DNA of 64,000 nt from Bacillota bacterium (lineage in GTDB: Bacteria > Bacillota > SHA-98 > UBA4971): assembly GCA_012516125.1 (NCBI GenBank), contig JAAYXB010000014.1, forward strand, positions 62,001 to 126,000. Direction: 5' to 3'. Position 1 is the first letter of the stretch. The number at the start of each line of letters is the position of its first letter. The position numbers and the translations under genes were made by a program. The notes below the pieces were generated by a model. It was not told where the DNA came from. It saw only the letters and a list, made by a program, of their open reading frames with translations, and did no database searches. Shown here one piece after another: positions 35,994 through 46,638 of the stretch.

Positions 35994-36055
35994 TGCGTCG
36001 AAATGATATGTGGGAATGGATATAACAATATGTCCACTATCCTGGATTCGACGCA
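35994..36055 (+). promoter_or_regulatory. Long inverted repeat upstream of the second binding protein
   Basis: TGCGTCGAA at 35994 and TTCGACGCA at 36047 form a perfect 9-bp inverted repeat spanning 62 bp; inside it GGATA and TATCC, or GTGG and CCAC, can also pair. It lies in a 320-bp gap between permease and binding protein. It may be an operator pair, an attenuator-like structure or a transcript-processing hairpin that raises binding-protein expression. Confidence 0.4.
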
Positions 36056-36192
36056 GTTCAACGAGAGTCACAGGAGCGCGGAGAGACGGAGAGGAGGTGG
36101 TAACAGGTCTGTCGCGAGAGCCTTCAGGTGTGACTGGATCGGGACCGTGGGACTTGTACAACGTCAACCCACTTGAAAGGAGCTGACCAGGG

Positions 36193-37473
36193 TTGAAGAG
36201 GTGCGGACTGGTTCTGGTTGTCCTTCTGTTGTTCTCGCTTCTCGTGCCATCCCTTGCGTTCGCGCAGACCACCATCAAGTGGTGGCACTGGAACGCGCCC
36301 GAGAGGCAAGCGTACTTCGAGCCGCTACTGGCGAAGTTCGAGAAGGAGACGGGCATCAAAGTCGAGGCCGAGTTCGTCGGATGGGCTGAACTCAAGGAAA
36401 AGCTGATCCTGTCGGTCGCAGGCGGGGTTGCGCCTGACGTGACCGCCGTGTCGTCCGCGTGGGGCGACGAGGTCGGCGAGAAGGGCGCCTTCCTGGACCT
36501 TACCACGCTCATCAACCGGGACAAGGCCGAGTTCAAGCAGGTGTTCCCGACTGCTTTCGCCCTCTGGAAGACTGCGAAGGGCGAGCAGTACGCGTTTCCG
36601 TTTGACCTCGACATCCCTGCGCTGTTCTACAACAAGGAGCTTTTCGACGCCGCGGGCATGGAATACCCGAACGACAAGTGGACGTGGGACGACATGCTCA
36701 GGGCCGCCATCGCTCTTACCAAAGACACCGACGGCGACGGCCAGCCGGACCAGTACGGGTTCACCACTTGGTACTTTCACTGGGCAACGCTCGTGTGGGC
36801 AAACGGCGGCAGCCTGCTCACGCCAGATGGCAAGAAGCCCAACCTGAACACCTCAGAGGCCAGGCAGGCGCTGGAGTTCTACAGGAAGATATTCGCGCAC
36901 AATGTGAACTGCGATATGGCCAACGCAAAGCGCCTCGGAAGCCCACACCCGCCCGCGCTCTGGAAGGCCGGGAAGATCGGCATGATGCCGGCTGGAGCCT
37001 GGGCACCCAGCATCTGGATGTATGACACCGACAAGAAGCAGTACGTGATGGACTTCGACGTGGCGCACATGCCGCTGAGCCCGAAGGGCAAACGCGCCGT
37101 GCAGATGGACGGCCAGGGCATGGCGATACTCGCGAACTCAAAGAACGTGGAGGCCGCGTGGAAGTTCGTGAAGTTCCTGGCCAGCGTCGATGTGCAGACC
37201 ATGAGCGGCCGCGACCTCGGGCAGTTCCCAATCCGCCGCGATGTCGCGCTTACCGAGGCGTTCCTGCCGCCGGATAAGCCGCCGGCGAACAAGAAGGTCT
37301 TCGTGGAGGTCGCCGAGTACGCTTACGCGTACCCCAAGGTCCCAAGGTGGAAGGACGCCTATAAGATCATGAACAGCGAGATAGCCAAGTACGCTGTGGG
37401 CAACCAGAGCCTTGACGAGGCCCTTGCCAATATCGAGAAGCTGGTTCCGCCCGCTCTGGCGGGAACCCAGTAG
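36193..37473 (+). CDS. Extracellular solute-binding protein (second importer)
   Basis: 426 residues: signal peptide (VLVVLLLFSLLVPSLAFAQ), then a family-1 binding protein with TTIKWWHWNAPERQAYFEPLL, EKETGIKVEAEFVGWAEL, GGVAPDVTAVSSAW, FPFDLDIPALFYNKELFD and a late KFVKFLASVDVQ. The WWHW and DLD stretches suggest aromatic stacking on a sugar. Start TTG at 36193, with AAAGGAG 10 nt upstream. No lipobox cysteine. It ends 6 bp from the convergent histidine kinase gene. Confidence 0.9.
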   Translation: MKRCGLVLVVLLLFSLLVPSLAFAQTTIKWWHWNAPERQAYFEPLLAKFEKETGIKVEAEFVGWAELKEKLILSVAGGVAPDVTAVSSAWGDEVGEKGAFLDLTTLINRDKAEFKQVFPTAFALWKTAKGEQYAFPFDLDIPALFYNKELFDAAGMEYPNDKWTWDDMLRAAIALTKDTDGDGQPDQYGFTTWYFHWATLVWANGGSLLTPDGKKPNLNTSEARQALEFYRKIFAHNVNCDMANAKRLGSPHPPALWKAGKIGMMPAGAWAPSIWMYDTDKKQYVMDFDVAHMPLSPKGKRAVQMDGQGMAILANSKNVEAAWKFVKFLASVDVQTMSGRDLGQFPIRRDVALTEAFLPPDKPPANKKVFVEVAEYAYAYPKVPRWKDAYKIMNSEIAKYAVGNQSLDEALANIEKLVPPALAGTQ

Positions 37474-37479
37474 ACCAGG

Positions 37480-39534
37480 TTAGTAGTGCTTTGCGGCGGG
37501 GAGGCGCACCGTGAAGGTGCTGCCCTCCCCTTCTTTGCTTTCCACGGAGATCGTGCCTCCGTGAGCCTCCACAATGCCGTGGCTCACGGCGAGCCCGAGG
37601 CCAACGCCGGTGCTTCGAGTGGTGAAGAAGGGTGTGAAGATCTTGGCGAGATTCTCGCGGGGGATGCCAAGTCCCGTGTCGGCAAATTCCACCCAAACGT
37701 AGCCGCCACCCCTGCCGCTTGCTCCGGCGCGCCGGCCCGGGCATCTGCCCGTTCCCCGGCGCCGCCGGTCGACGCCAAGGCGAACCCTGAGGACCCCGCC
37801 GTCCGGCATCGCCTGTATGGCGTTCACGGCGAGGTTCAGGAATACCTGCTTGAGCTGGGCCTCATCCGCGAGGACCGGTGGGAGTCCCGCTCCAGGGGCC
37901 TCCGCGGTACCAGCATCGGTACGCTCCTCGCCCGGCCGCCCCCCTTCCCCTTTCGGCGTTGCTCCCTCTCCTCCCGCTTTCCCCCTTCTTTCTCCTCCTT
38001 CTACTTTTCCCTCTACTTCTATCCTCACGCCGGCTGCAGCCGCCTGACGCTCCACGAGGTAGAGCGTGTCCTCAACGACGCGCCGTACGTCGGTGGGCCT
38101 CAGGTGCATCTCCTGATGGCGTGAGAACACCGTGAGGTTCTTGATAATGGACGAGCAGCGCGCGGCCTCCTCCTCGATGGCCCTGAGCGGCTTCAGGTAT
38201 TCGTTGGGAGGGTCGATGGTTTTTGCGATCTTGTCCGCAAGATGCTCTGCGCACGCCGATATGATGCCGATGGGGTTGTTTATCTCGTGGGCTATGCCGG
38301 CGGCGAACTCGCCCACCACCTTCATGCGCTCCGCGTGCCTCAGGCGTTCACCCAGGCTCACCCGCACCGTCACGTCCTCGGCCACGATAATGGCGCCTGT
38401 CACAACGTCGCCCGCGCCTGCGGCCATGCCCGGAGACCCGTCCCCGTCCTGGCCCTGGCCCCCGGCTTCCTGCTGCCCTTCGCTGGGCTGCCTGTCCTGC
38501 GCGCTCACAAGTGGGCATACCCTGCACGAAATGACGTATTCCCTGCCATCCGGCGCATGTTGCCTCATCTCGTCGCTCTCCAGGGTTTCCCCTTCCTCGA
38601 GCACCTCCCTGAGGACGTCCCCAAGGCCCGCTTCGGCCTGTTCAGGCAGGACCTCGAAATACTTCCTCCCCAACGCCTGCTCCGCCGGGATCCCGGTAAT
38701 GGCCTGCATCCCACTGTTCCAGGTGGTGATGACGAGGTCCTTGTCCACCACCGCGAGGCCTATCGTCAGGCTCTCGATGATGCTCTCGTTATACTCTTTC
38801 AGCGCCGAAAGCTCCCTGTTAGCCTGACCGAGGTCCGCGTACAGCTCGGCGTTCTCGAGCGCGGCGGAGGCGTACGCCGCAAGGATCGTGAGGAACCTGA
38901 TCTCGTCGCGGGTTCGCTCGTGGATGCTCGGCGTGTACACAGTCAGGACGCCGGTCACCTCGCCGCGCACCGCGAGGGGCACCGAAAGGGCGAAGGTCAT
39001 CCCCTCCCGGCCCATGTCCTCGAAGTACGTGCTTGCCTCGCCCGCGCCGTCAACACCGGCGAGGGGTTTCCCGAGCCGGACCACCTGCCCGAGGGAGCTT
39101 GTATCAACGGGAACAGACCCGCTCTTCTCAACGAACTCAGGAGACAGGCCGTGGTGAGCCTTCAGGACGAGGTGGGATCTATCGCGGCTCAGGATGCGGA
39201 TGGCGCAGCCCTGGGACGGGACGAGGCGGCTCGCAATCACCGCAATGCGGTCCAGAACCTCATCGGGCCGGCGGATGGACATGAGCTCCTTCCCGACCTC
39301 GAAGAGGCTTGCAAGTTGCAGCACACGCCGGTTGAGCTCGGCATTTGCGGCCACGAGTTCTTTCTGGAGGGCGAGGTCGTTCTCGGCAAGGCCTGACACG
39401 AACTCGCGCATGGAGGCAAGCTGTTCCCGTGCCTCGGCGATCCTGCGCCGTGCCGCACGCCTTTCCAAATAAGCAAATGCCAGCGCCCCCGCGGCCATGG
39501 CGGCGAGCGCCGCATCTACCCAGGCACTGCCCAT
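37480..39534 (-). CDS. Membrane-anchored GAF-PAS sensor histidine kinase
   Basis: One N-terminal membrane helix (WVDAALAAMAAGALAFAYL), a coiled coil, a GAF domain (about 95-240), a PAS domain (SIIESLTIGLAVVDKDLVITTWN), HisKA with the phospho-acceptor in GIAHEINNPIGI, and HATPase (NLAVNAIQAM, FADTGLGIPRENLAKIFTPF, GVGLGLAVSHGI). Two low-complexity insertions occur, one in the PAS region (QPSEGQQEAGGQGQDGDG) and a 50-residue Gly/Glu stretch before the N box. ATG 39534 chosen with GGGGTG 7 nt upstream. The NtrC-type gene just upstream is the obvious partner. Confidence 0.9.
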   Translation of the reverse strand: MGSAWVDAALAAMAAGALAFAYLERRAARRRIAEAREQLASMREFVSGLAENDLALQKELVAANAELNRRVLQLASLFEVGKELMSIRRPDEVLDRIAVIASRLVPSQGCAIRILSRDRSHLVLKAHHGLSPEFVEKSGSVPVDTSSLGQVVRLGKPLAGVDGAGEASTYFEDMGREGMTFALSVPLAVRGEVTGVLTVYTPSIHERTRDEIRFLTILAAYASAALENAELYADLGQANRELSALKEYNESIIESLTIGLAVVDKDLVITTWNSGMQAITGIPAEQALGRKYFEVLPEQAEAGLGDVLREVLEEGETLESDEMRQHAPDGREYVISCRVCPLVSAQDRQPSEGQQEAGGQGQDGDGSPGMAAGAGDVVTGAIIVAEDVTVRVSLGERLRHAERMKVVGEFAAGIAHEINNPIGIISACAEHLADKIAKTIDPPNEYLKPLRAIEEEAARCSSIIKNLTVFSRHQEMHLRPTDVRRVVEDTLYLVERQAAAAGVRIEVEGKVEGGERRGKAGGEGATPKGEGGRPGEERTDAGTAEAPGAGLPPVLADEAQLKQVFLNLAVNAIQAMPDGGVLRVRLGVDRRRRGTGRCPGRRAGASGRGGGYVWVEFADTGLGIPRENLAKIFTPFFTTRSTGVGLGLAVSHGIVEAHGGTISVESKEGEGSTFTVRLPAAKHY

Positions 39535-39627
39535 TGGACAACACCCCGCAAGCTGCCCTGAAAACATGCGGTGGCTGCCACTTTCATCCCTTATATGGTG
39601 GCGGCAGCCGGCCGCCATGGAGCACTA

Positions 39628-41037
<1,410 letters not shown>

Positions 41038-41196
41038 CCTCAAATCACCCCGCCCCGGGTGACTCTCGCGCGCAGGAGCCCGCAGCACGCAAGTTCGCGT
41101 CATATCTACGGTTTTCGACATCTAGATGGAATATCCTTCTTGTAGTGGGCGACAGATGGCGCAAGAGGTTGATGGATGGCAATTCGCGGCCCGGGA

Positions 41197-41688
41197 TCAC
41201 CGCTCCTTGTCGACGAATCTTGGGTCGGGCTTGGCTCGTCCGTGCCCGTTATACGCGTGGCTCGCCGTCCTCCCATGGGCAAGCTCGGCAAGCTTCGCCT
41301 CCATCTCGGCTCTTCGGGCCCGGGCCATTTCCCGGAGTTCGACATCGAGCTCGAGGGCCTGGCGGTGCATGGCCGCCGCCTTGCGGCGCGCCTCCACCAC
41401 CTGGGGGTCGGCAAGCGCCTCCTGGACTGCAGTGGCGCGGCCGGTCGCAGGCCTCAGGTCGGAAAGCTCCTCCTCCAGCTCCCGCCGCCTTGCTTCGAGC
41501 TTCACGATATCGTCGATGTGCTCGCCGCGCCCTGCTAGAGAGTCACAGAGGGAGGCATAGTCCCCGGCCTGGAGAAGCTCTATCTCGTGTTTCAGGTGCC
41601 GCACGACCTTCTCCAGAAGCAGCGCCTCCCGGTTGTAGCTCTCGGCGATCTCGGCCGTCCTTTGCTCACGCAGGTCCTTCTTGCTCAA
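41197..41688 (-). CDS. Coiled-coil protein, possibly a flagellar export chaperone
   Basis: 163 residues, almost entirely alpha-helical and charged (LLEKVVRHLKHEIELLQAGDYASLCDSLAGRGEHIDDIVKLEARRRELEEEL). Helical length and a position at the edge of the fliD-flaG-fliS cluster resemble FliT or FlgN chaperones, but no diagnostic motif is present and flgN is encoded elsewhere in the window. Could equally be an unrelated coiled-coil protein. Confidence 0.5.
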   Translation of the reverse strand: MSKKDLREQRTAEIAESYNREALLLEKVVRHLKHEIELLQAGDYASLCDSLAGRGEHIDDIVKLEARRRELEEELSDLRPATGRATAVQEALADPQVVEARRKAAAMHRQALELDVELREMARARRAEMEAKLAELAHGRTASHAYNGHGRAKPDPRFVDKER

Positions 41689-41716
41689 CCTGTGCCCTCC
41701 CCGGTTTCTTCAGGTC

Positions 41717-41800
41717 TTACGCCATTGAGACATCCTGAGCCCGCACCGACCGCGGGTTCCACGACCCTATATCCGCTTGACCATGTTGCACTTCGGGCAC
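41717..41800 (-). CDS. Possible 27-residue small protein with strong ribosome-binding site
   Basis: AAGGAGGT stands 5 nt before a GTG opening a 27-codon frame. The same frame is open upstream to 41932 and there reads cysteine-rich (CPQYGERATCDMGRRNRVACMQAGFCC); in a neighbouring frame TCPKCNMVKRI ends in a stop. A broken zinc-ribbon protein or a true small gene are both possible. Weak case. Confidence 0.25.
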   Translation of the reverse strand: MPEVQHGQADIGSWNPRSVRAQDVSMA

Positions 41801-42137
41801 GTTGTACCTCCTTGAAGTGTCATCGCAACAGAACCCGGCCTGCATACAAGCGACACGATTCCGCCTGCCCATGTCGCAGGTCGCACGCTCCCCATATTGC
41901 GGGCACGAACCCCGGAAGAAGGCGACCTCCACCCCTAGAGCCAGAGCCGCACTTTGCGAGCGATATCCTCACAAACGAGGCGTCCGCGCGCCACGCCGTG
42001 TTCCCCCGCGCGGGGTCCCCGGGGTACGCTTCCGCCCCACTGCTGGGCGCAAAGCCCCGGGGCATATAGCGAGCTCTGGGGACCCCAAATTCGCCGGAGA
42101 ACCGCCAAGACTTTTGTCCAGACTCGCATCCGGACAC

Positions 42138-42334
42138 TAAGCGAGAGTTCGTCAGTTCCTCCCGCCTTCCCATTAGGTATCGGGTTGCCGGTGTTGCACT
42201 CGGGGACGGCGCCCCAAGCGGGGCGCGCTTCGCCAAAATCCGGCCCGTCGGGCGAGTGGCCGGATTTTGACACCCCTCGTGCAACCACCGGCAACCCCTC
42301 CCAAAAGTCGGGAAGACTCCTACACTCTCACTTA
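42138..42334. repeat. Dispersed palindromic element, copy E (long form)
   Basis: 197 bp with slightly diverged ends (TAAGCGAGAGTTC and CACTCTCACTTA) and well-kept internal stems, including GGCGCCCCAAGCGGGGCGC and CAAAATCCGGCC / GGCCGGATTTTG. Its terminal TTA (42332-42334) is the fliD stop codon. Confidence 0.92.
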
Positions 42335-43786
42335 GTAGGCAAACAGCGTGTTCGCCTGGGCCATGAAGCTGTTGAGCAGGGCGCTCTGCGCGCTCATGAG
42401 CTGCATGGCCCGGATGAGCGACGAAAACTCTGATCGGAGAGCCTTCTCCCGTATGGCAAGGCGTTCCTCAAGATCCTTCACCCTCGAGTCAATCCTGTTG
42501 ATCTGGTTCGTGATGGACTGTTGCTGTCGCGCGATGATGCCCGTCAGCTCCTTCACGAACGGGTCCATCAGGTCTCGCATCTTGACCGCGACCCCGGTCG
42601 CGGACGTGAAAAGGTCGCGCACCGCCTCAGGGTGGTCTGATAGCGCCGCATCCAGCTTCGCCTCGTCGCTCAGGACAAGGTTGCCCGCGCTATCGAGGGT
42701 GATGCCGATGTCGTAGAGCCTTGTGGGGTCGGGGTAGGCAAGGCCGTCAACCCTGCCCTGGACAACCCGGTTCATCTTCACCTTCAGCTCTAGGTATGTG
42801 GCGTCACCCGCGAGATCCCCGCGTATTCCGGCGTCGGGATCGACAAGAGTCTTGCTGTTGAGATACTTGATAGTCGAGTTGTAACTTGAAATGAAGGACT
42901 TGATCTTAGCCTTCACCAAACTTGTGTCGCGCTTGACTTCGATGCTCACCGAAGCATCCCCGGTGGCCTGGGCTTTCTTGAGCGTGAAGGTGACCCCGGA
43001 AATCGCATCGGACACCTCGTTGGACGAGCGGACGAACGAGAGGCCGTTCAGCGTGAACCTGGCATCGAGCGTGTCGCGGGCTGCAAGGTAGCCCCCGGTT
43101 GTGTCCGAGGCCTGGACGGACGAGCTCGTGCCGGACGCCCAGAGGATGTTGTCGGTGCCACCCGCTTCCGCCAGAGTGATGGCGCTGGCGCTCCCCGTGG
43201 ACTTCGCGGTGATGACAAGGCGGGAGGTGCCCGCCTGCTCGCTTACCACCGCCGCGCTTACTGCGGTGTTCGCAGCAGATGCGTTGATTGCGCTCGCTAT
43301 GTTCGCCAGGACCGTGGCGTTGTCCTGGCCTGCCACCACCTGAACGGTGATGTTCCAAGATGTGCTGCCCACAGTTACGGTAAAAGTCTTCGTGCCCTCG
43401 CCCGCCGCCTGGGAGATCTCTGTGCCCGTGCTGGTGAAGGTGTTCGAGACCACCACGTCGTACTTTGCGAGCCTTTCGACGAAGATGCTGTAGGTAGCCC
43501 TGGCTGCCGAAGTGGTGACCTTCGCCGCGACCACGTCAGGGTTGCTCGAAACCGCGGTCCGGGCGTCATAGAGCGATGCGAGGTCGTCAGGGACGAGGTC
43601 GGCCGACGCATTCTTCAGCGCGAGCAGCGAGGAGTTGAGGTCCCGGAACATCGCTGCCCTCGTGGTAAGTGCTTCCTTCGCGGCCTTCAGATCGGCAACG
43701 GGCTTCGACTCGATCTCCATGTATTTCTTGATAAGTTCCTCGAGCTGATTCGTACCCGTTGTGAGAGGCGGTATGCCGAGGCTCAC
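42332..43786 (-). CDS. fliD: FliD, flagellar filament cap protein (HAP2)
   Basis: FliD caps the growing filament and folds incoming flagellin. The N-terminal IPPLTTGTNQLEELIKKYMEIESKPVADL, the middle threonine/alanine-rich domains (ATYSIFVERLAKYDVVVS), and the C-terminal coiled coil INRIDSRVKDLEERLAIREKALRSEFSSL with MSAQSALLNSFMAQAN are diagnostic. Start GTG 43786 (VSLGIPPL) with GGAGG 8 nt upstream. The final residues LFAY are followed by a TAA belonging to palindromic element E. Confidence 0.93.
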   Translation of the reverse strand: MSLGIPPLTTGTNQLEELIKKYMEIESKPVADLKAAKEALTTRAAMFRDLNSSLLALKNASADLVPDDLASLYDARTAVSSNPDVVAAKVTTSAARATYSIFVERLAKYDVVVSNTFTSTGTEISQAAGEGTKTFTVTVGSTSWNITVQVVAGQDNATVLANIASAINASAANTAVSAAVVSEQAGTSRLVITAKSTGSASAITLAEAGGTDNILWASGTSSSVQASDTTGGYLAARDTLDARFTLNGLSFVRSSNEVSDAISGVTFTLKKAQATGDASVSIEVKRDTSLVKAKIKSFISSYNSTIKYLNSKTLVDPDAGIRGDLAGDATYLELKVKMNRVVQGRVDGLAYPDPTRLYDIGITLDSAGNLVLSDEAKLDAALSDHPEAVRDLFTSATGVAVKMRDLMDPFVKELTGIIARQQQSITNQINRIDSRVKDLEERLAIREKALRSEFSSLIRAMQLMSAQSALLNSFMAQANTLFAY

Positions 43787-43840
43787 AACAACCACCTCCG
43801 CTTGAGCTCTATGCTCCATCCTCGTGCTGTGCCTGTGTGC

Positions 43841-44278
43841 CTACCGCTTTCTATCCACCACGAGACCCGCGAACTCTCTGAGGTGCTCCATCATCGTCGC
43901 GAGTTCCTCAGGAGGGATGTACCGCACAACTTCGCCGGTGACGTTATCGATCACCTTGATGGTTACCTCGCCGGTGTCGCTGTCCACATGAAAGGTGACC
44001 CTGATGTTCACGACGCTCTCGGCGAGAAGCCGCGCTATGCGTTCTGCCCGCTCCTGCTCCTGCCGGGCACGCTCGGCTTCGGCCTCAGCTTCTGCCGCAG
44101 CTTCGGCCTGCGTTTCCCGCGGATCCCTCACCGCGTCCTGCCCGCGCGTGCCCTGCGCCGTCGCTCGCTGGGCCCACTCTTCGGGTACGCGCACAAGGCG
44201 CGGCACTACGTGACGCGCCTGGGTATTCGCGAGCATATCCAGGTGTCTCAGCCTGACCTCCGCAACTGTGACTTCCAC
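43841..44278 (-). CDS. flaG: FlaG-family flagellar protein
   Basis: The C-terminal 60 residues are a FlaG domain (VVNIRVTFHVDSDTGEVTIKVIDNVTGEVVRYIPPEEL), found next to fliD/fliS and affecting filament length. Ahead of it lies a highly charged helix with an EAEAEAEAERAR run. Start GTG 44278, just inside the fliS end region (6 bp after its stop), with a GGTG motif upstream. Confidence 0.85.
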   Translation of the reverse strand: MEVTVAEVRLRHLDMLANTQARHVVPRLVRVPEEWAQRATAQGTRGQDAVRDPRETQAEAAAEAEAEAERARQEQERAERIARLLAESVVNIRVTFHVDSDTGEVTIKVIDNVTGEVVRYIPPEELATMMEHLREFAGLVVDRKR

Positions 44279-44284
44279 GCGGGA

Positions 44285-44707
44285 TCACCTCGTGGCCGAG
44301 GCGCCCACCCTCTCCGGCCCACCTGCAGCCACGCTTGCGCCAGGCGGGCTGGCAGGGCTCCCCATGCCCTTCATGGCCGCCGCCCAGGTCTCCCGGAGCG
44401 GGCGCATTATGGAAAGTACCTCGTCGAACTTCCCCTCCCAAACCCTCTCCATCGCGTATCTATACAGTCGAAACAGCCCCACCGCGATCTCGCCCTGGTC
44501 GAGGTCGAGGCCGTCGATGAGCGTCGCAATGCCGGCCGATGCCTTCTTCTTGTCCTTCGCCCTGCAGCTCGCGATGATGTGGTCGTACACCATCAGCACG
44601 AGCTCCTCGGGCTTCGCCGAAAGCACCTGCTGCGCCCGGTAGACACCGTACGCGCTCCTGCCTCTGTATTCGCTCGTCGCCTGCAGCACTTCGAGTTCAG
44701 CGTTCAT
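44285..44707 (-). CDS. fliS: FliS, flagellin export chaperone
   Basis: FliS binds the C-terminus of flagellin before secretion, and in Bacillota takes part in the FliW-CsrA switch indirectly. YRAQQVLSAKPEELVLMVYDHIIASCRAK and the following four-helix pattern (IDGLDLDQGEIAVGLFRLYRYAMERV) are typical. ATG 44707 chosen, with GGAGG 8 nt upstream; the upstream frame is not coding-like. Gly/Ala-rich tail of about 25 residues. Confidence 0.9.
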   Translation of the reverse strand: MNAELEVLQATSEYRGRSAYGVYRAQQVLSAKPEELVLMVYDHIIASCRAKDKKKASAGIATLIDGLDLDQGEIAVGLFRLYRYAMERVWEGKFDEVLSIMRPLRETWAAAMKGMGSPASPPGASVAAGGPERVGASATR

Positions 44708-44825
44708 CGGCGCAACCTCCAGTCGGCCCCGGGTTTCATCGGCCCTCCGTGTCGCTCCCTCTTGTCGAGGGGGGTCTCTATGACCAAGCATCAGGCGTGT
44801 GTAAGCCAGCCTCCTGCAACCCTTG

Positions 44826-44940
44826 CACTACGCGTGAGTTCACGTGCTTGCGCCAATTGTCCGGTGGGTGCCGCATTATCGATGCTGCACTCTCTTACCA
44901 GACATCAAGGTTCCCTTGTGCAATCACCGACAACCCCAGC
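44826..44940. repeat. Dispersed palindromic element, copy F (degenerate)
   Basis: Alignment with the consensus can be followed through GTGAGTTC, TTGCGCCAATTGTC, GGTGGGTGCCGC, GCTGCACTCTC and the closing GTGCAATCACCGACAACCCC, but stems are broken and terminal repeats are lost. It lies in the 490-bp gap between flagellin and fliS, in which no gene is seen. Confidence 0.55.
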
Positions 44941-45200
44941 GCAATCCCCATGACCAACGGCCACGCGGACCCGCGATATCTCATTCGGCGCTCGCAACTC
45001 ACCGGGCGCTTCCCCACAACCTGGCCGGGCCTGGTATCGGGTACGACCGCCCGCCGGCACCGCACCCTTCTTCTGACACACCTTCCGCCTGTCCTGGCTC
45101 CCCTACTGGACGCCCGTGAGGGGAAGGTCCTCTTCCCCCCACGAGCAACACCCACGCTGTAGACCGATCTCGACCCGAATTCGGAGCCGAGTTACGTCAA

Positions 45201-46427
45201 CTACCTGAACAGACCCAGCACCGCCTGCGGCGCCACGTTCGCCTGCGCCAGCATCGCGGTAGCCGTCTGCTGCAGGATCTGGTACTTCATCGCCTCGAGC
45301 TGCTCGGCCGCAATGTCGGCGTTCATGATACGGTTGTACGCCGCTTCTGTGTTCGTCTTGGCAACGACAAGGTTCTCTTCCTTGAATGTAAGCCGAGACA
45401 CTATAGCACCGATGTTTTTGATGCTGCTGCTTACCGTCGCAATCGCTTGGTCGACGTTTCGCATGTAGGCAGTCGCACTTTCGTTGCTTGAGACGCTGCC
45501 CCCTTGCTTGGTGTAGTCTATCCTAAACGTGGCAACCTTATCGCTTGTTGCCAGGTCGCTCGCCGCCGGCAGGATTATCGTGAGCCCACGGCCCGTGTTC
45601 AGCGTCAGGTCTCCGAAGCTGGCAGAGGTCCCGGACACCGTCATCGAACTGGCAAGGACGTTGCTGCTGCCGTCGTCCGCGTTGTTGCTATCGATTTGGA
45701 CGATGTTGCCTGCCCCGTCTCTCAACGTCACTATCATCGTGCTTGTCCCGCTGGCCTCATAGTCCCAACTGAGAGTGACCTGGTACATCCCCGATGCCAG
45801 CTCAGCATATTCGCCGTACACATCGGAAGTCCCGACTGCGCTGGCAAGCCCGGTCGGCAACGCTTCCAGAGCGCTCACGGCACGCGACACGCTCCCCAGG
45901 TTTACCCCGAGAGCGATCTGGTCATGCGCCCGCGTCAAGTCAACATCAGTCGTCGCTTCTGCCTGGAATCCAGTCTGGAACTTGAGGTTCAGGCCTCCGG
46001 CTATCAGCTTCTGCCCGTTCCACTCGGTCTCATCGACGATCTTGTTTATCTCGGTAAGGAGCTGAGTTATCTGGTCCTGGATGGCCGTACGCTCCGCATC
46101 GCCGAGAGTGTCGTTGGCGGCCTGCTCCGCCTTGTCCCTGATCAGGAGGAGGATGTCATTTATCTTGGTCAGGCTGCCCTCCGCCACGGCAAGCAGGTTC
46201 TTTGCGTCGCCGATGTTGTCGAGCGCAACGCCCAGGCCACGGCTCTTGTAGTTAAACTTCGTCGCGATCGTGAGGCCCGCCGGATCATCGGCAGCTTCGT
46301 TTATCCGCCGGCCCGTGGACAGCCGCAACTGGTGGATGCCCAGCTTCGTGTTGACAGCCTTCAGCGCGTTCAACGCGTTTAAGCCCGCTATGTTCGACGC
46401 TATTCTGGTCAGATCGCCTTGTGCCAT
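45201..46427 (-). CDS. fliC: Flagellin
   Basis: The filament subunit. N-terminal D0/D1 helices (NIAGLNALNALKAVNTKLG, RLSTGRRINEAADDPAGL, DKAEQAANDTLGDAERTAIQDQI) and C-terminal D1/D0 (IMNADIAAEQLEAMKYQILQQ, AQANVAPQAVLGLF) are complete; the central D2 region is Ser/Thr-rich, a likely target for O-glycosylation. AAGGAGGT lies 8 nt before ATG 46427. A sigma-28 promoter 212 bp upstream leaves a leader of about 200 nt, long enough for CsrA control as in Bacillus hag. Confidence 0.96.
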   Translation of the reverse strand: MAQGDLTRIASNIAGLNALNALKAVNTKLGIHQLRLSTGRRINEAADDPAGLTIATKFNYKSRGLGVALDNIGDAKNLLAVAEGSLTKINDILLLIRDKAEQAANDTLGDAERTAIQDQITQLLTEINKIVDETEWNGQKLIAGGLNLKFQTGFQAEATTDVDLTRAHDQIALGVNLGSVSRAVSALEALPTGLASAVGTSDVYGEYAELASGMYQVTLSWDYEASGTSTMIVTLRDGAGNIVQIDSNNADDGSSNVLASSMTVSGTSASFGDLTLNTGRGLTIILPAASDLATSDKVATFRIDYTKQGGSVSSNESATAYMRNVDQAIATVSSSIKNIGAIVSRLTFKEENLVVAKTNTEAAYNRIMNADIAAEQLEAMKYQILQQTATAMLAQANVAPQAVLGLFR

Positions 46428-46638
46428 TTCTCTATACCTCCTTGCGATTCATCCCGCAGCCCTTCTGCGAGGCGAGGATCCTTCCTCTTGCCGCGCTTTG
46501 CCACGCGGGGCGCGGCCACGCCCGCGCGGGCTCTTGGTCCATCGGGGAGCCCGGCCCGGGGTCAGGTATCTGTTATGCTACCATTCGCTCACCTCCCTTC
46601 GCCGAGGGCTGGCTTCAGACCTGCCTCCTGTATCTTAT

